Shown: positions 36,390-48,557, numbered from the stretch's first letter. The stretch: 64,000 nucleotides of DNA from Bettongia penicillata ogilbyi (GCA_023548195.1 JAJHZJ010000014.1:17061718-17125717), one strand, 5' to 3'. Notes: generated from the sequence alone by a model not told the origin. Numbers and translations: made by a program.

Positions 36390-36600
36390 CCTTGGTTCAG
36401 ATCCTGATTCAGATACTTAATAGGTGAGGTAATCTCATCTCTCTAAGTAAGCCTCATTTTATTTATTCATCTATAACACGTAAATAGTATCTCCTTTATA
36501 AAGTTATTATATCAAATAAAAGTATGTTTGGTAACCTTTGCAAGCTTTAAACAGCTATATAAACACCAGTTACTATCTTTATTATTTTTATTATTACTAC
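36390..36600 (+). mobile_element. MIR-type SINE
   Basis: 'ccttggttcagatcctgatt' and the MIR 3' landmark 'ctttgcaagctttaaacagctatataaa' (in pieces) are visible up to the TTATTATT tail. Confidence 0.6.
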
Positions 36601-37283
36601 CACCACAATGCCTTAGCAGATAATAGAAAGGTGATGAAGGAGGTTCCGTATTTCCACAGCATTAACTCTAAGTCAGTACAACTGGAAGTATTAATCATGA
36701 AGTATCAACTGAAATCACCTTCCCCCCCACAGGTGGGCAGTTTCCACAAACAAAGCACAAAACTAAATAGCACAGAAAAGTGAAAACTAGTACAGTACTG
36801 TTACTGCCATTTATATTTCAGAATGGCTGCAGTGAGAGTAAAAAAGTAACAATTTTGTCACTTTTGTTGTTAGTGGAAAATGTTTTTCCTCCAGACAAGG
36901 TCCAGAATAGAGATTTGTATCTTTAGCAGGGCAGTATAGCTCCAGGTTGTAAATGCATTTAAGGGACTTGGCATTTTAGAGAAAAAATGTAGCACCTGAG
37001 TACTGAAGCAGATTGCAATGTTTTTAAATATAATCATAACCCCCCAAAAGACAATTCAACACCCATTAAGAAAGAGAATAAAAACTAAAAAGGGAATAAA
37101 GTAGGAGACACATGCTTCTTTCACATTTTTTTCACACCAGAATTAAATATGACTGCAAGTATATTTTAAAAAGCTAGAAGAATATTTTGCATACAAAACA
37201 CAAGTGCACATCTCTTCTGTCACAAAGTAAATCTGAAAAAGTTTCAAAATGTCATTCTACTAAAAGAAATACATTTTATATAC

Positions 37284-37327
37284 CTTTAAGGAGTTTCCTG
37301 TGTGAAGGAGTTTCTTTAAAATCAAAC
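37284..37327 (-). CDS. RALGAPA1: RALGAPA1 coding exon 5 (44 nt)
   Basis: The smallest exon seen: 44 nt encoding the end of a split Gly and LILKKLLHTGNSLK, matching about residues 110-123 of human RALGAPA1. The acceptor is CTTTGCAG. The donor, GTATATAAAA, is weaker than its neighbours because it lacks the +5 G, a possible point of exon skipping. Loss of this exon would shift the frame because 44 is not a multiple of three. Phases (in 1, out 0) agree with exons 4 and 6. Confidence 0.95.
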
Positions 37328-37539
37328 CTGCAAAGAGAACATTCATTTAAATTCTTATTTTTTCATGCAATTTGATAGCCATCCTAAAATTCCTTGTCCA
37401 CCAGCCCTAACTGCCTTTACTGTCATTTCTATCCTACTAAACTTCAACTCAGTGTAATCCCCATCATCCAATATTTCCACTTCTATTCTTGTGATTTCAA
37501 GTACTATACACTTATGCTAAGAAAAGCAACAAGTTTGTA

Positions 37540-37980
37540 GTAAACATCTGGACTCAAAGTCAGGAAAATCCAGGCTCAAGCCTCCCTACTGACTCATACA
37601 CTGGCTATATGACATTGGATCAGTTACTTAACCTCCCAATACAGAAGAGTAGCAGTTCTCCAACTTTTAGATCTCAGGACCACCTTTACACTCTTGGAAA
37701 TGATTGAGAGCTCCACAAAGAATTTTTGTTTATGCAGGTAATATTTATAAATTTTTACCAATTTAGAAATTAAAATGTTTTAGTGCTGTGAAAACAGTTT
37801 TGACCTTGAGGACCCTTGAAAGGGTCTCGAGATCCCCCAAGGCCCCCGGAGTAGAATTTGAGAACCACTGCAATAGGCAACTTCTTAAGACTGTAAGTTA
37901 CAGAGAAGGTCCTGACCAGAATTGGTAATGGGAACTTCTTTTCACTTACAAAGTCCCTAAGCCTATGAAAAAACAGAGCT
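37540..37980 (+). mobile_element. CORE-SINE split by a hAT-type insertion
   Basis: The SINE head ('actcaaagtcaggaaaatcc' and 'ttggatcagttacttaacct') is at 37540-37640. Its core and tail ('gtaagttacagagaaggtcc', then an attggtaatggg stretch) resume at 37880-37980. The hAT-type element lies between. Confidence 0.6.
37645..37875 (+). mobile_element. hAT-type miniature element, copy 2
   Basis: Terminal CAGTTCTCCAACTTTTAG and GAGAACCACTG, with the same interior as copy 1 at 32757-32992 ('gcaggtaatatttataaatt', 'aaattaaaatgttttag'). It has no transposase. Confidence 0.65.
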
Positions 37981-38149
37981 GGTGGCCATATCTTCACTTG
38001 TGCCACATAACCTCTGGTAGGCCCTTACTGTATCTCTTCTCCTCTCTTTAAATCTCCAACCACCCTTCCCCGACTAAACTTTTATTTCACTGAGTTCAAG
38101 GACATTCTACATCCTACATTAATATCCTTTAATATTTTCTTCTGTGACA

Positions 38150-38370
38150 ACACTATGGTGGTGTCTGGAATCCAAAAGACTTGAGTTCAAATATTCTCTA
38201 ATGCTAACCAGTCATATGATTCTAAAGAAGTCATTTAACCTTCTCTAAGACTTAGTTTGCTCATCTATAAAATGGTGCCACAAATTGTAGTACCTGGTTC
38301 ACAAGGCTGTCATGAAGCTTAAATGAGAAAATGTTAAAGTGCTTTGAAAACTTGGTCAGTTATTAATTTT
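38150..38370 (+). mobile_element. MIR-type SINE
   Basis: 'ccaaaagacttgagttcaaa', 'gtcatttaaccttctctaag', 'tcatctataaaatggtgcca' and 'aagtgctttgaaaacttggt' follow the MIR order. Confidence 0.7.
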
Positions 38371-38429
38371 CTCCTAAGAGAATAAAAAATGTTTGCCAAG
38401 AAAAAAATCCCTCTACCTTATGCACCTAA

Positions 38430-39870
38430 ATCATCCCTCTCACCTCCTCCAAGACGTTATTTCAATTCTCTGTCATGCATCTTCAACAAGTCTAAAACAT
38501 AACTCATTTTGCTGCAAAACCATCTGCCCTGCAAGTCTTTATTTCTTTTAAGAACATTAATGATTATCATTCTAGGATCCCAGATTTGCAATCTCAGAGT
38601 CACCCTTAACTCTTACTTCCTTCTGTGTTACCCCAAGTTTGCTGATGCCAATTTACATCTCTTGTATCCATCCTCCTTCTCCACTCACAAAACCTCTTAT
38701 CTAGACTATTGCAACAGCCTTCAATTTGGTCTTCATAATTACAGTCTCTCCCCTCTCCAATATGCTAAATGGATACTCCTCTAAAACACTAATCTGACCA
38801 TATCAATCTACTACTCAAGTATCTTCAATGGTTCCCTATTGCCTCAAATATATAATACAAACTCCTCAGATTGACTGCACAAGCTCATTCCCACCTACTT
38901 TTTAGTAATATTTCATATGACTCTCCTTGACACACTCATCATTCCAATCACTACTGAACAAAGCATAACATTTTGCCTCTGTGTCTTTGAATAAGCTGTT
39001 CCCAAGCACTATCAGCATCCCTAGTTTCTTTCAAAGCACAGTTCAGGTGCCACCTCCAAAATGAGGCTTTTCCTAATTAGCTCACCAATTAGTGCTCTCT
39101 GCCTCTTTATATTACACAGTATACATTTTGCACATATGTATACATGCTGTATCCTCCCAATAACAAGGAAACTTTTCAGAGCTAAGGATAGTGTTTTTGT
39201 CTTTGTATTCTTCTAGGCCTGAGTGTCATGAACAGAAAGTTAATGTATGTTAAATTTAATGTAATCATTCCCTTTTCCAATGATTTCCTCTCTATCTGTC
39301 CATATGTTTGTGCTTGCCCAGTGCTATAAAAAAAAAAGTTTCCCTAGACCCTTCTATACCCTTGATATCTCTCCCCTCTTTTACCACCAAATTTCTTTCT
39401 AAAAAATTATTCTACTGCCTCACTATCCATTCACTTTTCAAAACGTTGCATTATCTGGCTTCTGCTGTCATGATTCCATTCACATTTCTCTCAAAGATAC
39501 TAGTTTCTAACCACAGAATCTAATAATGGTCTTTTCTCAAATCACATTTTCCCTGACTTATCTGCAGGATTCCCCCTCCTTCCTGATACTTTCTCTCCTC
39601 TTGGCTTCCTTGACATCAAATTCTTCTGTTCTACTTTCTCTAATAACTCATTCTGTATTTCCCTTATAGGTCCTTTTCCTTAATGCTGATGTTTCCCAAA
39701 ATGCTGGTGTGTCCTTGATTCTCTTCTATTTTTTCTCTTCTGTTTCTTCTTTCAAAATCTAATTGAGTCTGAGTGAGTATGACTTTGTTACACTGACCTC
39801 AACTATCACCTCTAGAAACACAGGCACCAAATTTCCATTTACTCTTCTTTCTTGTAGGTTCTAAACCAAG
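38430..39870 (+). mobile_element. L2 LINE fragments
   Basis: 38430-39260 carries 'tatctagactattgcaacag', 'actcctcagattgactgcac' and 'acagttcaggtgccacctcc', L2 3' coding/UTR landmarks. 39280-39870 has the 'tctggcttctgctgtcatga' stretch from further 5' in L2, so it is a second fragment. Frames are broken. Confidence 0.7.
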
Positions 39871-40230
39871 CAATCAACAAATACTTATGAAGAACTTACT
39901 TTATAATATAATGCTAAATACTGGAGATACAAAGAAGAAACAAAAACAGTCCTGCCCTGAAGACTCCTATATTAGGGAAGACAACAGATACATACATAGG
40001 TATATATACAAAGCAGACGTAAAGACAGCCACAGAGAAGGAACGAGTAGATGAGGAGAACAGGAAAGCCCTCCTGCAAAAGATGGCTTTGAGAAGGATCA
40101 TGAAGGAAGCTAAGGATCTTAAGTAATAATGGTTAGGAAGGAAAGTTTTTCAGGTATAGGGATAGGGGCTGCCCTATGCAAAGGCACAGAGAAGAGGGAG
40201 GAGGAGGAATGGCAACTGGGACAGTATAGC
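39870..40230 (+). repeat. Ancient mammalian repeat, third copy
   Basis: 'aatcaacaaatacttatgaa ... tgctaaatactggagataca', then 'gaaagccctcctgcaaaaga' and a 'caaaggcacagagaagaggg' stretch, in the same order as at 62086-62620. The 79-codon frame inside is incidental. Confidence 0.55.
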
Positions 40231-40259
40231 TAGACTGTAAACTTACATTTCTAACTAGT

Positions 40260-40575
40260 AATTAATTCTACCATGTCTCACACAAAATAATTTTGAGAGG
40301 CTGTTCTCCATGCCTGGAATTCAATTTCCCTGATTCAAATCTCAAATCAAGATTAACTCAAAAGTGGCCTTCTATATAACGCTTTACCCAATAGCCCCAA
40401 GTGCTGGTATCTCCACCCCTCCCCACAAAAATACCTTTATACATTTACATGTTGTTTGCCCCAATAGTAAATAAATTCATTGAGGGCAGGAAGAGCTTTT
40501 TTAAAAAAAAGTCTGTAACCCCAAAGGCTAGCACTTCTCACATAGTAGGTGTTTAATAAATGCTTACTGACCAAA
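40260..40575 (+). mobile_element. L2 LINE 3' end
   Basis: 'attcattgagggcaggaaga' and 'tcacatagtaggtgtttaat' followed by 'aaatgcttactgacca' are the canonical L2 terminus. Confidence 0.75.
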
Positions 40576-40984
40576 TGGGTTCATGAGGTCACAGACGTAA
40601 TATATACCTCCAAAAGTTTCAAACTGTAATCCAGCCAGACCTCATCCTATGCAACCCCTGTTTATATGCTCTAATAAATTTTTCATGGGTAGGTCCACCC
40701 TTCCATACTGAAAGACTACTTCTATAGGCCTTTTACAATTATGTGGTTAGTAGGCTAGTACCCAGTTTGTCCATCTATTATCCTATCTCCCCAATATAAC
40801 TGATATACTTCCTTTTACAAGCATACTTCTATATTTTAAGCCATTCCTTGCATATATCATGAGTTATATGTTGCAGCCTATGTCATTCCATTGCCTTTTG
40901 GATCCTTCTGAACTGTGATTCTTTCAAGAGCATGAGATTCCACATAACATTCTTAAAAGTTTGAGTTTTTGTTTTGGAAAGCTT

Positions 40985-41460
40985 GTGCTAAATGATTTCC
41001 CCATATGCAATCTAGTCAACTCTCTTTCTTCTATTCAATTTGGACCCAACTGACAGACCTCTGCAGTATCTGAGATTTATATAATTACAGACCACCATCA
41101 TCAATTGAGTGGATATGAGATATCAATATGAGATATCCACTCAAAAACACAGGACAACAAAAAATCTTCATCATTTTCCTGTGTGGATTCTTAGGACAAT
41201 TATTTTTTTTTTTTTTTGACAACTCAGAGATCTCATTTGGGAGGTTCTGTAGTATTCTAGGACTTGATGGAGTCAGCACAATGTTATCTACAAACAAGAG
41301 CATCTGGAGGCCCTCACCATATACTAGGAATCCTTCAACTTTCACTGAGCCCTGTGGCAGACAACTCTAGTGAGCATATACTTTCCCTGCTCAATTCCTT
41401 GCTTGATATTAATTATCAGAGGATTGTTTAACAAATTTATCTTTTGAAAATCCTACAAAC
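40985..41460 (-). mobile_element. RTE-type LINE fragment, RT palm region
   Basis: The minus frame at 41345-41085 reads GEGLQMLLFVDNIVLTPSSP then ILQNLPNEISELSKK, the YADD-box region of a LINE RT. Both the Ala and the second Asp of FADD are replaced (FVDN). A 15-base poly-T at about 41202-41217 interrupts the frame. Confidence 0.6.
41105..41144. repeat. 12-bp inverted repeat, 16-nt loop
   Basis: TTGAGTGGATAT at 41105-41116 and ATATCCACTCAA at 41133-41144, inside the RTE fragment. Confidence 0.9.
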
Positions 41461-42019
41461 TCTATTGTTTACTGAGTATAAAAAACACCAATTAAACTGG
41501 TATTAAAAGACTGACACACAATCTGGTACCATCCTAAATTTCTAGCTCCATCTCTTACTACTTTCCACCCATAATTCAAGAAAATCACAGTACTTCCCAT
41601 TCCCCATTCTTGTAACTGATGAAAAACTTCCCAATTTTCAAGATCCAGTTCAAATGCCATTTTCTTTTAGAAACATCATGGCACAGTAAATAAGCACTAG
41701 GTTTCACAGGAGGCAGGGATCTGTAGACTTTATGTGCAAAGGGAGGGTGTATGGTTTCAGTTATTCATCTGCAGGTGAAGGAGGCCAGCAGAAGTAGCTC
41801 ATCTATGACAACTACCTAGAGGCCAAGAATGACTCCAGGTGGTACACCGAAAAGCAGCCTGAATAAAAGGGACTGACCTAATTTACTTACTGAAGTTTCA
41901 ATACAGATTGAGCCAGTAATACTGGAAGGATCTTATAAAAACAATCATTTTACAAAGTTTTGGGGAAGTTTACTTTTGCTGTTGAAAACATGAATCCCAC
42001 ATTTAATCTAATACTTTTA

Positions 42020-42240
42020 ATAAAAAAGTTTTTTAGTCATCTTACATCATCCTGGTGTTCCCATAAATCAAACCAGGATCTGATTCAAATCCAGGCTCCT
42101 GGTTATACAACCTTAGTTACTCCACTTTTCTTAGTCTCATTTTCCTGATCTGTAAATTAGGAATAATAATCCTTGAACTACTGTGAGGAAAGCACTTTGT
42201 AAAGTTTAAAATACTTTGTAAATATGAGTTATTATTTCCA
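42020..42240 (+). mobile_element. MIR-type SINE
   Basis: 'caaaccaggatctgattcaa', 'tcattttcctgatctgtaaa' and 'tttgtaaatatgagttatta' are MIR landmarks in order. Confidence 0.65.
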
Positions 42241-43211
42241 AATCAGAAGTGAATGATCCTTCCCTCCTTAAATTTCACAGAGTGTTTCGTTTATACCTTA
42301 ATTTTACCTTTCTATTTCTTAATTAAAAGAAGCTCTCAGTGCCCCCAGGCAGTCCACTAAGATTTGCAAAACAGGTGCTGAAGGGCTTTGGTCAAAAGGA
42401 CTTTTGTAGGTACCAGAAGTACTTACAACAATTAAGCTGCAGGTCACAAGAAAAAAAAAATTAAAAAATATATGTATAAATATATATTACATATATAAAA
42501 ATAAAATTATTGGTACATATTTTTATCTTTCCTACTAAACTATCAGTTCCAAAAAGGCAAAGATCTCCTCTAACATCTACTATACCTACAACAGTGATCT
42601 GATAATACTAAGTATTTCTGTGAACTGTTTAATTCTAAATGTCAGAGTTCTCGGTCGGACTTGATAAAAGCCTTTCTAACAAGTCCTTGGCAACCTCCAA
42701 CTTAATTTTGGTGACCCTAACAATCCTTTTGGCAATAATCTCAGTGCCAGCAGGGAATGAGAAAGATCACCTTCCCTAAAAAATGATTTCTTAAACTAAA
42801 AAAGAATATAGAAAGACCATAACTGTAAATAGAACATCATACATAATTCTGATATTTCCCCTTGCTTTTGATTTAAAATGGAATAGATGAAAACTTTTCT
42901 AATTAATGAACTGAAAAGTTCAGTAAAGAATTTTTTTGCCTTTATTGAAATTAGTTTTCTCCACTTTACAAAAATTACCCACTGCATTAAATTTAAAATA
43001 TCTGCTTTCGATTCATTTTTAAAAAACCTTCAAACTCTTCCTTTACACTGAACTTAACCTTTTTTTTGCAGCAAGCAAAATATCACCCCTCCTCTTTATA
43101 GCTTGCCAAACAAAATCTGTGAATAAGAAAGAGAAAGCATTAAATAATTACCTCTAATTATTTTCTTAAGCAGCTATTTGAAATCTAGAAGCTGCAATTT
43201 AGGTCACTTAC

Positions 43212-43269
43212 CAATACTGTGAAACTGCCATCGCTGATGAATCCTTTCAGGAAGAAGCTGTAAAATTTT
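43212..43269 (-). CDS. RALGAPA1: RALGAPA1 coding exon 4
   Basis: A 58-nt exon encodes KILQLLPERIHQRWQFHSI plus the first base of a split Gly codon, matching human RALGAPA1 residues 90-108. The acceptor is TTGACTTTTAG and the donor GTAAGTGACC. It starts in phase 0 and ends in phase 1, compatible with exons 3 and 5. RALGAPA2 has phenylalanines where this exon has HQ in ERIHQRW, so this is the alpha-1 paralogue. Confidence 0.96.
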
Positions 43270-43719
43270 CTAAAAGTCAATAAAGAGAAAACAAAGTAAT
43301 AAATGATGTGAGAGATATTCTTGAAATCCTATAAAATAAAAAACAAATTATAAATGCTAAGATCTTAGAGCTTGAGTGAAAAATCTGACACAAATAAAAA
43401 ATAAAATAGGCTCTCAAGTGAATGTGCTATTACTTGGTACTTTCTTTAGCACTGGTAACTTAACATAGCGCTAAAAAGGAGCCATACGATAGCAAACAAA
43501 TCTAGGAAAGACCTGAGGCAAGACAATGTAATTTAGGGAGTTAGAAATAATTTTGTCAATTTTTTAAAAGGACAAAAATCTCCTTCTGACCCTCCCATCC
43601 AAATCCTTTTCTCAAGAATTAAAGAAAAACAAAACACCTTACAAGCATTAACAGTCAATCAAAATAAGTTTCTACATTGGCTATGTCCAAAAATATTTTT
43701 TTTTTTTATCATTCTGCTC

Positions 43720-44180
43720 TCTAGGTGCTTCATCTCTCTAACTTGAATGCTATCACTGTCCCAAGTCACTGGTGAATACAGCATTTATTTACACTGCGGT
43801 AGACCCTCAGCATTCCAGCTCCCATATCATGGACTCCAATATTTTTGGCAATGAGCATTATAATGTTGTATGTGGCATGCAAAAGATCCTGTAGCACTAT
43901 TAAGTCACTCCTGAACATCACTGCTATCCTTGGTATGGACAAGCTGTCTGAAGAAGTTAAATTGAAGGTCATGCTTGGAAAATCTAGTGTTCGTGTCACA
44001 GCCATTCCAGGTTGCTGAAACGTACACAGGACAATATAGGAATACTGATACTCCTGAAATAAACCATATCTAAGGACTCCAGTAGATCTTGGCAGGTTAG
44101 TATGACAATCTCCCAAAGAGAACCTATTAAAGAAGTTGTAAGACTGAAGATCATTTATGAAGAGTCACCCTCATCTGCTA
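43720..44180 (+). pseudogene. ATP5F1B: Processed pseudogene of ATP synthase F1 beta, C-terminal part
   Basis: The plus strand reads, with frameshifts and stops, segments of the mitochondrial ATP synthase beta subunit. They are a GIYxxxxDPSA-like stretch near 43782, GNEHYNVVCGMQKIL at about 43849-43893, ITAILGMDKLSEEVKLKVM at about 43917-43973, and a VGPIEE-like and EE-S terminal stretch near 44118-44160. The order is collinear with the parent C-terminus over at least 120 residues with no introns, so it is a retrocopy. It is 5'-truncated and inserted antisense in RALGAPA1 intron 3-4, about 450 bp from exon 4. I saw no clear poly(A). Confidence 0.8.
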
Positions 44181-44539
44181 AAATGCTCAACTGAAAGGGC
44201 TGATTTGGACAATTTCTTCCCAGGAAAAGAAGGACCTAGGAATGAAAATGTTGAGAGGTATCTTGCTTTCTAACGATATGGCAAAGGTAAGAATGCCTAC
44301 AGCTAACTATGTTGACTATGAATTTATTTAGAAGAAAAGGGATACACCAGTCCACTTGGTGGCAATCCTGATTCCATAAATTAAAATGGAGAGTCCCAAT
44401 CTAGCTCCTGTGGAATAAGGGGGCAACATCTTAGCATAGGCCTCTAAAAAGGGGAAATATTTGGTATCATTCCCCTTGTGGGACACTCAGGGAGAGGGAA
44501 GGGGGAAGGGAAAGGAGTAAGTATTCACACAAAACTACT

Positions 44540-44790
44540 ACAGCCAGGCACTGTGCTTAATTAAATGCTTTTTATAAATATGTCACTTGATCTTCACAAC
44601 AACCCTGTGATGTCAGTGTTGTGATGACCCCTGCTTTACAGTTGAGGAACTGAGGCTAATAAGAGGTTAAGTAACTTGACAGAAATCCCATAGCTAGTGT
44701 TTATGGATGATTCGGAACTCAAGTCTTCCTGACGACTTCCTGACTCCAAGTTTAGCACACTATCCGCTGCTAACTGCCTCAGCTAGAGGT
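44540..44790 (-). mobile_element. MIR/THER-like SINE
   Basis: 'tttacagttgaggaactgag', 'gaggttaagtaacttgacag' and 'gtcttcctgacgacttcctg' resemble the MIR core and a marsupial SINE head in reverse order. Confidence 0.55.
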
Positions 44791-44875
44791 TAGCTTAGCT
44801 GGTAGACAGAAAACACTAAATAGGTAGTGGTAGAAGAAAAACCTTGATATTAGCTCATATTCTGGGATAAATTGC

Positions 44876-45109
44876 ATGCAAAAGGCTTATGATCTCTTAA
44901 CTACATTATTACGGATAATCCTGACCCATAATGAAGAACTGGTGACTATATCAGAAATACATCAGCAACTATCCTCCAGACCTGATCATCCTGGTGCTGG
45001 TCTTGTCATTGTCACAAGTCTAGACAGGGTGAGACCACACTGTGAATTACAAAGATTTGACATTGCTCACCATATGGACCAGATCATTTCTTCCAAAGGG
45101 AGGAAATGA
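44876..45109 (+). other. Unidentified 77-codon frame, possible retrocopy
   Basis: The frame reads MQKAYDLLTTLLRIILTHNE and later LVIVTSLDRVRPHCELQRFD, ending SSKGRK followed by stop. It looks like the C-terminus of an ordinary cellular protein, with an ATTAAA polyadenylation-like signal about 60 bp after the stop. I do not recognise the parent. It may be a processed pseudogene or chance. Confidence 0.3.
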
Positions 45110-45839
45110 AACCTGGAATTTTCGGTTTTCATTTTCTTCCATAATTGGTCACTAATCCTTTTATAAGACCATTAAATTGAATTGACACGTTTTATTTTGT
45201 CTTTGTCATAATGCTGGCTTAGTTTTTCTTTTCCTTCTCCAATGCTGGCCAAGAGAAGCTTCTTATGTCCCAACCAAGATTAGAATTATCCAGTAACAGC
45301 CGTAAGGTTATTTAAGTGACAGAAGGTATTTTAGAAGATCCTTAGGATCTTGTCACTATGGGGTGGAATGTGGAAGGCATACTATTTACCAGAGTTCCTT
45401 GTCATGTTGAAGATGAGGAGCTATCTATCAACCACAACCAAATGCTGGATTTTAACCAAGTATTCCTTCCAAGCTACAGATAAGTAAACCTTTTGTTAAG
45501 TTAAATATACTATTGAATAACTGGACTTTTCAGCCAAATCTCCACTATGCCTCTGCTGCCTAGCCTGGTTTCAAATCCAGGAAACAAGATGCCCCTCCTA
45601 GGGTTAAGGTAACATCTAATCTTATCACTGTTAACTGATACTACCTCTCTTGGCCTCCTCTGACTAAAGGACTAGATGGTAGAATACCAAACTCCTACAA
45701 ATGCCTTCCTTTGTAAAGGGCAGAAACTGGACTGTTTAGCTCATGCCACTCTACATCTGCTGCTCTGCCCAGTTCCAACTCCACAAACAAGATAGCCCCT
45801 TTTATCTGATTCCCCCATACTTCCTGGCTTTGCTGCCTC

Positions 45840-45985
45840 CTTTAGAGGGATGTTTCCCCCATTGGATTTAAGTTCCTTGAGGGCAGGAACCGCCTTTCTT
45901 TTTATTACTTACATTCCCAGCACTTAGCAAAGTTTATGGCACTTAGGAGATGCTTAATCAATGTTTACTGGATTAGACTAAATAA
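45840..45985 (+). mobile_element. L2 LINE 3' end
   Basis: 'taagttccttgagggcagga' and 'cccagcacttagcaaagttt' followed by 'gatgcttaatcaatgtttac' are the L2 terminus. 45986-48557 is AT-rich intron with no feature I can name. Confidence 0.75.
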
Positions 45986-48557
45986 CCTGCAAGTGTTCAT
46001 TCCATTCCAGTCTGTAAACTAAGCTGCCAGGTCTGGCCTATTCAACAGCCTCTCCCCTGAGAGTATAACTAGGGGTTCAAGGATTAAAGGAGAAGGTTAA
46101 GAAGAAAAGTTATGGGACTAGGTATACAGAAAGTCATAAAAACTTTCCAATACAGGCTGGGTTCATGATGTGCCCAGTATGCCCAACTTGCTCAGTTTGG
46201 TTAAGCAGCAAGCACTATGGAGAAGTAAAGAGAAAGGAAGGGAGGGAAGGAGTAGATCCATTACCAACAGGCCATCTGCAAGAGAACTATCATTTCAGGA
46301 AAGTGCAGAGTCAAATTTAATGATATTAAGCAAGACAATATGATGGAGCAGTACTGTAAACATTTTCTCACTTATCTTTCATAACACATCTTTAGAGTAG
46401 AAGGTAAATATGATTATCCCAATTATAAATGAGAAAAATGAAGATAAAGACTAGTGATTTTCCAAAGGAATAGAAAGTAGATATAAAGTCCCTCTTCTTT
46501 TTTAAAAAAAGTCTATTTTTGGTAAGTAGCATTCTTTTAAAATAATAAAGGTATCTATGGACTGTATATTACATAGTAAATAGAGGAAAAGGAAATTATC
46601 TGTGATAAAAAGATAACCTTGGAAAGTTTATTGGTTATCATTCAAATATTTCAATAAATTTGAACAAATGGGATAAAGGTAAACATGTGAAAGATCATCC
46701 ATTTTCTAAAGACAATTTATTTCTGTACTATGCATGTTTATTCTTTCCTCTATATTTCACAAATCAAATTCCTAAGGATTAAAGGCTATTAAATGAGCAC
46801 ATTTCAAATTTCCCTTTGGGTCTGGATATCTGGAAAGATACCTTAATACTTTTTAATAGTACTGGCTAATTTCAGCTATGATTAAAGTCAAAAAAAAATT
46901 AAACAAGTTGTTCCAATAATTTTCATATGAAAGTCTGTAAAATCTAAAACTATTAAAACTTGACACCACACAGAATCAACTGCTCCCTACCAATTGTTTG
47001 TATGCCTTCTAAAGTTAGTTTTTACCCCTTTTCTCAAATCCCTTCTCAGTTCCTTCCTCAGTTTTCCACATGGTCTTTCTCATGTTCTGTGACAGATCGG
47101 AATGTTCCTATTTCATCCTTCAGACAATTAAGAGCAGGAAGTAATTGGAGAAAAGATGCGTTCCTGCTGCTCTTTCAGAAACTAATCAATTTATGAATTC
47201 AGGATTATTAAGTCTTGATTACCAATTCATATATAATAGTAAATGAATGAGAAAAAAGAAATTGCTACAGGATAGAAGGGAAGTTACTTCTATTTGTTCA
47301 GAGTTTTCAGTTTCAGGAAGAGACTCAATTTTCTACTTCTGAGCACAAAATAACAGCTTGGGATATATACTTAGAATCTCATGTTTAACAAACAGGATTA
47401 AAAAATCTAATTCCGTATAATAAGGAGGCTCTTTCTCATGTCCTGGCAGAGAGTCATTCCTAATTCTGTTTTGATCATGTAACTATAACAAATTGTTTAA
47501 ATGATAAAGTCTACAAAAGAGATGGTTCTACAAAACCCTGATCATTTAGCCATCAATTTAACAACTTATAGTTTTGACACTTAGTAAACTGTATTTGAAT
47601 ATATAATGTAAAGTTTTGTATGTTTTCCAAAGTGTTGTACTGATAACCTGGAAGGAATATTATATTAAGGGGTAGAGGAGATAAAGAATATTTTCTTCTG
47701 ACAATGGTAAGTTCCTGACTATAATGAACTTCTTGTTCTTGCCTCTCTCATTCCCTTACTCTTTAAACATCCCATGAAGGGACATTTGTCTAGGAGTTAA
47801 GTAAAAAGACTAAGAAGTCTAATCCATCATTTAATTAAAGGATAGGTCATGAAGCATCAGAATTCTGGAGCATTCAGAGGACAGAACAAGATTTGAGCAG
47901 AAGGTGTGGCAGTACTTCATAACATACAAACGAAAAGAAAGGCAGGGCAGGGATATTGGTAATATTAATGATAACAATAACAACTGACATTTATGTGGCA
48001 TTCTGTTTCCAAAGGAAATAATAACTCTGTGAGTTAGGTATTATCAAAGGCATTAGGATAAAGTAACTAGGATTCTTAGGTTTCAGTAGTCGGTACTGAG
48101 TAGATAAGGCTAAGAAAAATCCCTAATGAAGTTCTAAACATCCCAGGAAAAATTAAGTGCATAGACTCCCATCATTTATGCCACAGACAATATGGTAAAG
48201 GCTCCCAATTCACCAACAAGTTTTGAAAAGCTATAAAATTCTATGACATCTAAAACATTTTTATAAATATCTTATATAGATATGTATTATAAAATAATGG
48301 AATTCAAAAACAACTTTTTGTATAGCCAACTCACAAATCCTAATTTGCTACTGTTTTCAAAAGAATTAACATGCACAAATTATTTTTAAAAAGACAAGCT
48401 ACTCTATAGCAAACAACTTATTTCAATCATGGTTTAAGTATAATGAAGCAATTTTATCAGATCATTAAAATGCAATTTTATCTCTACTTAAAATATACCC
48501 CAAATGTCTGAAACAAACTATAGTTTTCAGTTAAAGAAATATTTCATAGATACTTAC

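Noticed and set aside
43766..44116. 116-residue minus-strand frame
   Set aside because: It is the shadow of the plus-strand ATP5F1B retrocopy.
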